From an uncultured Oscillospiraceae bacterium (lineage in GTDB: Bacteria > Bacillota > Clostridia > Oscillospirales > Oscillospiraceae): a stretch of DNA of 51,913 bases. Location of the stretch: positions 1 through 51,913 of the forward strand of contig CALWOP010000004.1 in assembly GCA_944383195.1 (NCBI GenBank), in the 5' to 3' direction. The translations under genes were made by a program, and so were the position numbers. Of this stretch, positions 8,521 through 15,900 are shown in pieces (position 1 is the first letter of the stretch; each line of letters begins with the position of its first letter). The notes under the pieces were generated by a model. The model was not told where the DNA came from. It searched no databases and saw nothing but the letters and a program-made list of their open reading frames with translations.

Positions 8521-11500
8521 TCACTGAAATTCAATATATACATGGTGTTCGCCGCTGATTCCGATGGAAAAGGGGGAATCCGTCAGCTGATCCAGGCCCG
8601 TCTCATGGACGCCATTGCGGTCCACATACCGGGCCACGGCAATCATCCGCGCCACGTGTCCCGGGAAGCGCAGGGACTGAAGCAGCATCTTCAGCTGCCC
8701 CTCCGAAGGCAGGCTGCCGATCTCCCAGCCGCTGTGGCCGGGCCGGGCCAAGGGGTCTAAAAAGTCCTGCACGCAGTCCAGGATCAGATTGCGCACATCA
8801 AACGCCCGGGCGGCGTCATCTGCCTTAACCCAAACGGAGACGGAAATTTCCACATACACCGGCTCGGACAGCACCAGGCAATCCGGGGTCATCGTGGCAT
8901 CACATCGGGACAAAAGTTCCTTTCGCAGGGGCTCCCGAATGTTGTGGAAGGAATACGCGCCCTTGTTGTAGTCGCGGGTCATGACCGCGATGGTGACCAG
9001 GGACGGGTCAGGTCTGCCGTCCAGATCGCAGCCTGTCACGCACTTCACCTTTTCCACCGTCCCGGAAAACGCCCGCACCGCCCGTACAAAGTCCAGCTCA
9101 CTGATGAGCCGTCCCCGGCTGCTGAGCAGGTCCGCTCCCCGGCGGCGTGCGCTTTCCATATCCTCCAGATCGCTGCCCGCGTAGGTCGCCACCGGGTTAT
9201 GGACCGCCTGGGCATACAGCACATTGCCGAAGAAGCGGTCAATGGCGCCGGCGGGCACGTTGCCCCGGGTGCCGTCGCAGCTGACCGCCCGAACCAGAAT
9301 GGCCGCCTCCTGTCCAGCCTGGGGAATGCGGACATGGACGCCATCGCCGAATACCAGCTGATTCTGCACCCGGTCAATTATGTAGTGGCGGTCTCCGGGC
9401 CTGGAGCGGTCAAAGGTATCTACCTCCGTCCAACGGACATAGAAGGCGGTGATCTCGCCCAAAAAGTCATATTCCACCCGGACGTCCTGGGGCTGCTGCT
9501 CCATCATCTGCCGCATCTGGCGGCGGGAGAGCTGGCCCAGTTCGCTGACAAACACCTCAGCACAAAGGATATTTCTGGCGGCCAGGGGAAATGTCATATT
9601 GGCGGTAGCCGTCTCCACATAGAAGGACTCCTCCTCCTGGGTCTGTTGGTTGCGGATATTCACAGCGTTGAGCTGGACCGACCGAACCAGGGCGTGATAG
9701 CCCTGAACCGCGTCCTCATGGCCCCGCAGCCGCAGCCACCAGCGCCGTACCCCCTCCACTTCCATGGGGGCAAAGTCCGCCAGGGGCATGAACAGCACCG
9801 TTCCCGAGCTGGAAAAGTTTTCTGTGCCATCAATGACCTTCATCTGCTTAAAGCCCGTTCGCGTGGAGTACTCATAGCTGACCGGCTCCATATGGAAGTG
9901 CACATTCTCCTCCACATCAAACAAAATGGACACCGGGGCCCCCTCCAACGGGGCGTCAAAGCCCAGGTACAGCGACGCCGCCGGGTATGGCAGCGGAGAA
10001 AAAACCGTCACCGGGCCGCCGTCCAGCAGGGCCTTACTCCTGTCTTCCGTCCGGGTGCCGCAGACGGTCCGCAGCCGCTGAGGCTGCTTCCACTGCCCCG
10101 TATAGGCATAGGACAGCCGCACATCCCGCAGCAGCGGCATGGTATGTTCACAGGGCAGCAGATAGCAGTTGTCCGCCTGGATGACCCGAAGCCGGAGGCT
10201 CCTGCCGGTATAGCCGTTCACCGGCACCGGCATCCAGTCCTCCGGACAGCGGAAGCAGATGCGTACCTCTCCGCCATGGGTGCCGTCCATCACCGTGGCC
10301 CACTGACTGTCACAGGGCAGGCGCCGCCAGGCCCGGCCGTTAAAATACTCCAGCGCGATGCGCTCCGGCGCGGTGGTGGCAGTTTGAAACTGCACCGCCC
10401 TGGGCTTGCGTTTGATGATCTTCAGTTCCTCGGATTCCTGCTGCGCTGTCAGCCGGAGCAGCTTTTTCCGGCTCTCCAGCCGAAAGGTCAGCGTCAGTTC
10501 GGCGTCCTGCTGGGCAAATATCCGGTCATCACAGAGGTAGCACTCATCAAACAGGGACGCAGTTTCTCCAAAGGGCATACACGCCTGCGCTTCCAGCTCC
10601 TCCCCGTTGTGGAGGATCAGCTCCGGAGGAGCCGGCTCTCCCATGGAGGCCACCCGGATATCCCCTACCGTCACAGCGGCAGAAACCGGCCCCAATGCCT
10701 CCAGGCAGATCAGGTGGTATGCCGTCCCATCCAGCGTCAAAGGCGCGGACGTCCCCTCCCGCCGCAGCAGCACAGTGCCATTCCATTCTTCTGCGCTGGC
10801 AAAGGGCCGCAGGCGATCGCCGTCGTAATAGCTCCATCTCCAGCGCTGGGGGTCCGTCAGCTCACCGGCCAGGCTCTTGCCCTCCGGCGTGGTCAGGGAA
10901 ATTTGGATAGGGACGCTGCTGTCCCCGCTGAACATACTGCGGTGGTACATAAGCAGGGCGTTTTTCTCAATGCCCGGCTCCTCGTAGTCAAACAGACGAA
11001 ACGCGCCCAGGCTGAACGGCCTGGGCTCTGCCGCCTCCTCTTTCTCAGCCAATTCATGCTTTTCCGGCGCCAGCGGTGCGGGGTTCGGACCGCCCAGCAG
11101 CGGCCGGACCCGCCCCTGCGTCCCCGACAGGGACAGCACATCTGTGACCCTGGCATTGGTGAGATACACATCCCCCACAGTCTCAAACAAAATGGGGGAG
11201 CCATCCGCTCCATCTGCCATCAGCCTGGAACCACGGGGCAGCGCCACGCCGGGTACCGTTCCCCGCAGCAGTTCCACCACAGCCACGCCGGAGGCGGGAT
11301 AGGCCGGTTTGAGGGTCAGGCCCAGCAAATTCACAAATTCTGTGTGGTACTTCTCTGGAAGCTGATTCAGCCGCCGGATATTATCCGCCATCTGCCCGGT
11401 GTAGATAAGGGCCAGGGTGGAGCCGATGTCCGGCTCCCGGCAGTCAAACCGCCACTCCGGCGTGTAGGCAGCCGCCAGCTCCTCCACCCGCGCGCACAGC

Positions 11501-11544
11501 TCCGCCTGGGTCCGGGCATCCAGGGTCAATTCATCGTGGTTCAT
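8521..11544 (-). CDS. Large baseplate J-like assembly protein (1007 aa)
   Basis: Large Afp11/Pvc11-type putative baseplate assembly protein. The N-terminus carries the same ...TPEWRFDCREPDIGSTLALIY entry as the 699-aa paralogue. The C-terminal third has the baseplate J signature: VFGDGVHVRIP, RGNVPAGAIDRFF, NPVATYAGSDLEDMESAR and RLISELDFVRAVRAF. The middle contains several beta-sandwich-like insertions that may hold fibres or the inner hub. Its ATG overlaps the stop of the gp25 gene by four bases (ATGA), suggesting translational coupling. Two complete gpJ-type proteins in series are normal for eCIS. Confidence 0.9.
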   Translation of the reverse strand: MNHDELTLDARTQAELCARVEELAAAYTPEWRFDCREPDIGSTLALIYTGQMADNIRRLNQLPEKYHTEFVNLLGLTLKPAYPASGVAVVELLRGTVPGVALPRGSRLMADGADGSPILFETVGDVYLTNARVTDVLSLSGTQGRVRPLLGGPNPAPLAPEKHELAEKEEAAEPRPFSLGAFRLFDYEEPGIEKNALLMYHRSMFSGDSSVPIQISLTTPEGKSLAGELTDPQRWRWSYYDGDRLRPFASAEEWNGTVLLRREGTSAPLTLDGTAYHLICLEALGPVSAAVTVGDIRVASMGEPAPPELILHNGEELEAQACMPFGETASLFDECYLCDDRIFAQQDAELTLTFRLESRKKLLRLTAQQESEELKIIKRKPRAVQFQTATTAPERIALEYFNGRAWRRLPCDSQWATVMDGTHGGEVRICFRCPEDWMPVPVNGYTGRSLRLRVIQADNCYLLPCEHTMPLLRDVRLSYAYTGQWKQPQRLRTVCGTRTEDRSKALLDGGPVTVFSPLPYPAASLYLGFDAPLEGAPVSILFDVEENVHFHMEPVSYEYSTRTGFKQMKVIDGTENFSSSGTVLFMPLADFAPMEVEGVRRWWLRLRGHEDAVQGYHALVRSVQLNAVNIRNQQTQEEESFYVETATANMTFPLAARNILCAEVFVSELGQLSRRQMRQMMEQQPQDVRVEYDFLGEITAFYVRWTEVDTFDRSRPGDRHYIIDRVQNQLVFGDGVHVRIPQAGQEAAILVRAVSCDGTRGNVPAGAIDRFFGNVLYAQAVHNPVATYAGSDLEDMESARRRGADLLSSRGRLISELDFVRAVRAFSGTVEKVKCVTGCDLDGRPDPSLVTIAVMTRDYNKGAYSFHNIREPLRKELLSRCDATMTPDCLVLSEPVYVEISVSVWVKADDAARAFDVRNLILDCVQDFLDPLARPGHSGWEIGSLPSEGQLKMLLQSLRFPGHVARMIAVARYVDRNGVHETGLDQLTDSPFSIGISGEHHVYIEFQ

Positions 11545-11954
11545 ACGGTTGGCTCCTCTCGCGCGGCGTTCAGATAGAAAGGAAATACCACATTGTCCCG
11601 GCTATTGGTTGCCGCCACCGTATATCGAATGGATACCAGCAGGCAGCCGTTTCTTACCTCCGGGTCGATCTCCACATCCACCTCACTGATGCGAGGCTCC
11701 TGTGTCAGCAGCAGGTCCCGCAGATCGTCCGACATCATCCGCAGCATGGTGGGCATGGTATCCATAAAAGCATAGGCCGACATCTGGCTTCCGAAGTTAG
11801 GCTCCAGCCACCGTTCTCCCCGGCTGGTCATCAAAATGAGATATACAGACTCCCGGACGCTCTGCTCTCCAGCAGAAATGGCGAAGCGCCCTGTTCCAGG
11901 ATCGATCTGCGGCGGGAATTTCATGCCTGCGCCCAAAAAGGCCCTGCCGTTCAT
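11541..11954 (-). CDS. Baseplate gp25/GPW lysozyme-like wedge protein
   Basis: 137 aa, gp25/TssE/Afp9 family. Seen: IDPGTGRFAISAGEQSVRES near the N-terminus, the RGERWLEPNFGSQM motif (the ExxR-like conserved contact of gp25), then ISEVDVEIDP and a C-terminal beta strand. The protein joins the sheath initiator to the wedge ring at the baseplate. It lies between the spike gene (16-base gap) and the large gpJ gene (4-base overlap), the standard CIS order. Confidence 0.92.
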   Translation of the reverse strand: MNGRAFLGAGMKFPPQIDPGTGRFAISAGEQSVRESVYLILMTSRGERWLEPNFGSQMSAYAFMDTMPTMLRMMSDDLRDLLLTQEPRISEVDVEIDPEVRNGCLLVSIRYTVAATNSRDNVVFPFYLNAAREEPTV

Positions 11955-11970
11955 TGCCTACCTCCTCTCT

Positions 11971-12831
11971 TTATCCCACGGACACCGTGGAGCCGGACAC
12001 TGTGGCGGTACCGGAGCTCTCCAGCTTCAGCGCGGAGCTGGCGTTTGCCGACACCTGAGGGGCCTCCAGCTTCACGGCGCTGTCACTCTTTGCGGTGATG
12101 CCGTTGCTGCCCTCCAAACGGATGGAGTCTGCCTGAATGGAAACAGCGCCCGACTCCCCATTCATGGTCACCGTGATCTTGTCGCCAACCTTAAATTCGA
12201 TTTTGCTCTTGATCTGTACCGTCAGCGTGCCGGAACCCTCTTTGGTGTACATCTCGATGAAGTCCTCTTTGGCCTTATCGCCAATGCGGATCTTCTCATG
12301 CTCGTTGTCCATCAAAATCTGGAGCTTTTTTCCCGCCGTCTCCAGGGTCAGCTTATCCTTCAGTCCATTTTCATCGCCACTGTTGTCCTCAAAAACGATG
12401 GAGGTTCCGTGGCGGGTGACGATCCGCTTGAACTGGTTGTCCTTGTCCACGGAGCCCTTCAGGAATTGATCAGCGGTTTTGGGAATGCAGCCGATCACAT
12501 AGGGCTTTTCAATATTTCCGCCCTCAAAGGCCAGCAGTACCTGATCTCCCACCTCGGGCAGGAAATAATGCCCCCACTTTTTTCCGCTGGAAGGCATCGC
12601 CACCCTGGCCCATTTCAGCTCATTGGCATTCATATCCCGGGTGGGGATGGTCACACAGACCCGACCGTCCATGGCATCCGCTCCGGAGTTGGTGCCGCCG
12701 GAGGCGGTACTGTTGGGGTCGAAGTTTTTGGCCACGATCCCCACCATCACGCCCCAGATGCGGTTATCACCCGTCTCCGTTTTGGTGACCTGCCGCTGCG
12801 TGATCTCGTCAATGATATCATAAAGCCCCAT
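11971..12831 (-). CDS. Central spike, gpV/gp5-type OB-fold and beta-helix protein
   Basis: 286 aa. Residues 25-115 form the gp5/gpV OB fold: GVMVGIVAKNF, GRVCVTIPTRD, WARVAMPSSGKKWGHYFLPE, and VGDQVLLAFEGG followed by PYVIGCI. Beyond residue 130 the sequence is short beta-strand repeats (TLETAGKK, ITVTMNGESGAVSIQADSI, VKLEAPQVSAN, ALKLESSGTATVSG) forming the needle beta-helix. Equivalent to the C-terminal half of VgrG/Pvc8. The tip should be capped by the DUF4280 PAAR-like protein encoded at 23367-23750. No C-terminal effector extension is present. Confidence 0.9.
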   Translation of the reverse strand: MGLYDIIDEITQRQVTKTETGDNRIWGVMVGIVAKNFDPNSTASGGTNSGADAMDGRVCVTIPTRDMNANELKWARVAMPSSGKKWGHYFLPEVGDQVLLAFEGGNIEKPYVIGCIPKTADQFLKGSVDKDNQFKRIVTRHGTSIVFEDNSGDENGLKDKLTLETAGKKLQILMDNEHEKIRIGDKAKEDFIEMYTKEGSGTLTVQIKSKIEFKVGDKITVTMNGESGAVSIQADSIRLEGSNGITAKSDSAVKLEAPQVSANASSALKLESSGTATVSGSTVSVG

Positions 12832-12840
12832 GGCTCCTCC

Positions 12841-14244
12841 TTATTCCCCTTCCTGGCTCATTCCGCCCGCCATCCCTGTAATCGCTGTGATCAAGGCGGC
12901 CGCATTGGCCGCGGCCAGGCCGGTCATTGCCGCAATACCGCCCGCGTTGGCCCCTTGCCCGGCTGCGGCTGCCGCAGCAGCCCCTGCGCCGGTGCCCCCG
13001 CCCCCGGCAGCGCTTCCCGCCAGGCTATCTTCTCCCGGAGATGCGCTGGTCTTGATCTGGGCGGCACAGCCCTCGATATGGGTCCGGTAGCCCCCGTCAC
13101 TGGTGAAATCATGGACCACACAGGTCAGGTAAAACTGGTTGTCCACCGGCACACCCATACCCGTCACTTCCATAAACCGCCCCGGTACCAGGTCCGGGAT
13201 TCCCACGCAGTCCGCCTCCAGCGACCCCAGGTGATAGCTCATTTGCTCCATCAGGGATGCCACCCGGGCGTCCGCCTCCTCCTTGGAGGTGATGGAGGCG
13301 TCCAAATACACCTTGGCTCCTTTGCCCACCAGCTGTTTGGCCTTGCTGGCTGTGGATATGGTATTGTGAAAGGACTGCTCGGCTGCGATGACCTCGCCCT
13401 TTCCCGGGTCCATGGCTCTGGCCTCGATCTTCCCCACCACGCCGGTGATGCTGTATTCAATGCGAAAGCCCCGCAGGCCAGTACGCGTCCCCATTTTGAT
13501 CAGGAGCGATTTGTCGCTTTTGGCAGGACGAAACAACACCTTGCCCCGATCCACAAAAAACTCGTAGTTATATCGTTTGGCCGCCCGCACCACAAATTCA
13601 TAGTCGCTCTCGCTGACCATCTCCACGGTAATGGGGCTGGACTTGGAGGCGCCTGCGCCGCCTGCGCCGGATGCGTCCGGTGTGTTGCTGATCTCCGTTG
13701 CGGTAATACCGCCCATTTGCTTCAGCCTTCCCTCTCCGGTTCGGTCCAGCACCTCTTTGACCGCCGCGCTGTATGTGGTGGCTTTCAGGGAGGCTGCATA
13801 GCTGCCGCCCATCATCAGACCCTTCACATCCATGGCATTGATCTCAATATAGGGCAGCCCGCCCGGCTCAAAGCCGAATGCCACCCCGGATATAAAGCCT
13901 ACAAACACCGTCTCCAGCCGGTCCAGATACCCCAGCTGCACGGTAACGCTGTTGCCCATCAGCACCTGCTTTTTTACCTTCTCATAAAAAAACTTGCCGG
14001 TGGAGGGATCATAGGAATCATACAGCCGGAAGGACGTCACCGAAGCCTCATAGCCCGAGGTCACCTCCACATGAATGTCGTTGACTACCATTCTTGTGCT
14101 CACGCTGTCAAATGGGGTATCCCCCAACAGCACCCGGGCTCTTGGATGGGCAAAATCCACGTATTTTTCCTGCAAATCCTTATAGGTATGCTGACAGGCT
14201 CCGGGAACTCCGCCAAGGGTTCCCCCCACTCCGGGAAGCGGCAT
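12841..14244 (-). CDS. Baseplate hub, gpD/gp27-like half of a split VgrG
   Basis: 467 aa. Residues about 30-400 have the phage late-control D / gp27 hub fold seen in the N-terminal part of VgrG: GYEASVTSFRLYDSYD, VTVQLGYLDRLETVFVGFIS, PYIEINAMDVKGLMMGG, ESDYEFVVRAAKRYNYEFFV, FRIEYSITGVVGKIEARAMD, and LVPGRFMEVTGMGVPVDNQF. The spike half follows 9 bases downstream as a separate gene, so hub and spike are split. Residues 410-467 are an unusual Ala/Gly-rich hydrophobic tail with small-x3-small spacing (see findings). Trimer expected at the base of the tube. Confidence 0.88.
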   Translation of the reverse strand: MPLPGVGGTLGGVPGACQHTYKDLQEKYVDFAHPRARVLLGDTPFDSVSTRMVVNDIHVEVTSGYEASVTSFRLYDSYDPSTGKFFYEKVKKQVLMGNSVTVQLGYLDRLETVFVGFISGVAFGFEPGGLPYIEINAMDVKGLMMGGSYAASLKATTYSAAVKEVLDRTGEGRLKQMGGITATEISNTPDASGAGGAGASKSSPITVEMVSESDYEFVVRAAKRYNYEFFVDRGKVLFRPAKSDKSLLIKMGTRTGLRGFRIEYSITGVVGKIEARAMDPGKGEVIAAEQSFHNTISTASKAKQLVGKGAKVYLDASITSKEEADARVASLMEQMSYHLGSLEADCVGIPDLVPGRFMEVTGMGVPVDNQFYLTCVVHDFTSDGGYRTHIEGCAAQIKTSASPGEDSLAGSAAGGGGTGAGAAAAAAAGQGANAGGIAAMTGLAAANAAALITAITGMAGGMSQEGE

Positions 14245-14284
14245 ATACGCTCCCTCCCTTCCACTTCAAAGCTTTTTTGCTGGG

Positions 14285-15055
14285 TCAGAATGCGTCCAGG
14301 TTCAGAAGATTTCCCATGGCCTGTCCCGCGCTCTTTCCGCCCGCTTCGTTGCCGCTGCTGAACATGGTGTCCAGCGCCTTGTCCCAGTACTGGATATCCG
14401 CCTCAGACTCCACCTGCTGGGCAATGTTCATTCTGACCTTGCTGCGGATGGGTTTCCCTGAGACAGAAAACATGGTGTACTCCGCCTGCACCTCAATGAG
14501 CTGTCCGGTAAAGGCCATGTCCGCCCACCGGAAGGTGACCACCCGCGTACTGGGCCACATGAGGGCGGCAATAAGCCCATCTGTCTGGGGCTGAACCGAG
14601 TAGCCGCCCTTAGCCGCCTGAAGCCCACCCGCGACGGAGGACACGACGCCTCCTGTGGACAGGCTGAACTTTTCCGCCATAAAGGCATCTTTGGGATTCA
14701 TGGCATCGAAAATCAGATCCACCGACAATACCACCATCGGCGGCCGGGGACTCTGATTGGGAATACCGCTGTCAATATTCTGCTGAAGGTAGGTAAAGGG
14801 GATCGCCTCTGCGTTGGCCTGGATGGACAGGGAGCTGGGATTATATTGTACCTTCATCACGCTGGTCTGCATCCTGGCCCCCTGCATAGCCGCACTGGTG
14901 GCGCTCATCCCCTGGGCCGCCCCCTGCAGCGCATTGGCCGCTGAGACCGCTACCTGAGCGGAATTCACCTCAGAGGCGTCCATTTTATGGATCACCAGCA
15001 GCGCCTTCTGCACACTGCCCAGGGCCGACGCCGCTAATGTATTGCTAAGGCCCAT
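14285..15055 (-). CDS. CIS tube-cap protein, Afp7/Pvc7-like paralogue 2
   Basis: 256 aa. The conserved core is MKVQYNPSSLSIQANAEAI, SVDLIFDAMNPKDAFMAEKF, STRVVTFRWADMAFTGQLIE and EYTMFSVSGKPIRSKVRM. This is the CIS tube/LysM-adaptor N-terminal domain that joins the inner tube to the hub in eCIS. The C-terminal LysM seen in many members is absent. The N-terminal 55 residues are helical (VQKALLVIHKMD, repeated Ala/Ser). Paralogous to the next gene upstream (268/266 aa), with the same QYNPS, DAFM.EKF, FRWAD.AFTGQL and YTMFS motifs. SD AGGAGG precedes the ATG. Confidence 0.85.
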   Translation of the reverse strand: MGLSNTLAASALGSVQKALLVIHKMDASEVNSAQVAVSAANALQGAAQGMSATSAAMQGARMQTSVMKVQYNPSSLSIQANAEAIPFTYLQQNIDSGIPNQSPRPPMVVLSVDLIFDAMNPKDAFMAEKFSLSTGGVVSSVAGGLQAAKGGYSVQPQTDGLIAALMWPSTRVVTFRWADMAFTGQLIEVQAEYTMFSVSGKPIRSKVRMNIAQQVESEADIQYWDKALDTMFSSGNEAGGKSAGQAMGNLLNLDAF

Positions 15056-15072
15056 TTCTGCCCCTCCTCTCC

Positions 15073-15873
15073 TTAAAGCGGTAAATTCAGTAGATTGCTC
15101 ATGCCCTGCCCTGGCTGCACCAGGTTGCTGGTATCTCCGCCAAAGGCCCGCTCAAAGCTGGAATACCATCCCTGAAGCATCTGGGGGTCCATCTCGTGCT
15201 GGATGCGCAGCAGCACCTGTGCCCGGATGGGACGGCCCGCTGGAGAAAACATGGTGTAGTTTGCCTGCACCGTATTGAGCTGCCCGGTAAAGGCAAAATC
15301 CGCCCACCGGAAACTGATAAAATGGGTATAGGGATTTCGCAGCGTGGCCACCAGCGCTTCCACCTGTCCCTGAACGCTGTGTGTGCGCTGTTTTCCCGCC
15401 GCCTCCATGCCCATTTTTGCCAGATTGCCCATCCCCTTTGCCGTCAGGCCAGCTGTGAATTTCTCCCACATAAACGCGTCATAGGGGTCCATATCGTCGA
15501 AGTAGAGGGTCACGGTCAAGTTCAGCTTGGCATCCTCCACCGCCATGGTCCGGCTGTGGCCGGTGATGGCATCCTGCTGGCTCTGGGGCACGGCGGAAGC
15601 ATTCAATGTCAGCTCAGAGGGATTGAACTGCACACGCAGGGTCCGGCTCTGGCTTCCGGGGTAGGTGGGCGGCGCGCCATTTTCCAGGGCCGAAGCCGTC
15701 GCCCGGATGCGGGACTGCTGCAAGGTACTCACGGTCTCGGTCACACTCAGGCCCCCGGTGACGCCGCGGCTCATCTCAGCCACTTTCTGCCGGTAATCAT
15801 GTATGACAAGCAGCGCGGTCTCTACCTTTCCGCTTAACGAGGCCAATGCCTGTCCGCCGACTCCCATCGCCAT
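15073..15873 (-). CDS. CIS tube-cap protein, Afp7/Pvc7-like paralogue 1
   Basis: 266 aa from the ATG at 15873, preferred over a GTG two codons earlier because AAAGGAG then lies 9 bases upstream. It shares VQFNPSELTLNAS, TVTLYFDDMDPYDAFMWEKF, FISFRWADFAFTGQLNTVQA and NYTMFSPAGRPIRAQVLL with the following gene. Two such proteins side by side suggest a two-layer adaptor between the tube and the gpD-like hub; that is inference from copy number. No LysM motif is present. N-terminal helix again contains ALLVIHDYRQK. Confidence 0.85.
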   Translation of the reverse strand: MAMGVGGQALASLSGKVETALLVIHDYRQKVAEMSRGVTGGLSVTETVSTLQQSRIRATASALENGAPPTYPGSQSRTLRVQFNPSELTLNASAVPQSQQDAITGHSRTMAVEDAKLNLTVTLYFDDMDPYDAFMWEKFTAGLTAKGMGNLAKMGMEAAGKQRTHSVQGQVEALVATLRNPYTHFISFRWADFAFTGQLNTVQANYTMFSPAGRPIRAQVLLRIQHEMDPQMLQGWYSSFERAFGGDTSNLVQPGQGMSNLLNLPL

Positions 15874-15900
15874 TTCCACCCACTCCTTTCCTCCGTTTCG

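Noticed and set aside
5308..8760. 1150-aa + strand open frame opposite the gpI and gpJ genes
   Set aside because: Shadow frame: no family motifs, no ribosome site, His/Gln/Arg/Pro-biased, and the opposite strand encodes clear baseplate proteins.
8944..14361. Long + strand open frames opposite the baseplate, spike and hub genes
   Set aside because: Composition typical of the antisense of GC-rich coding DNA; all overlap convincing CIS genes.
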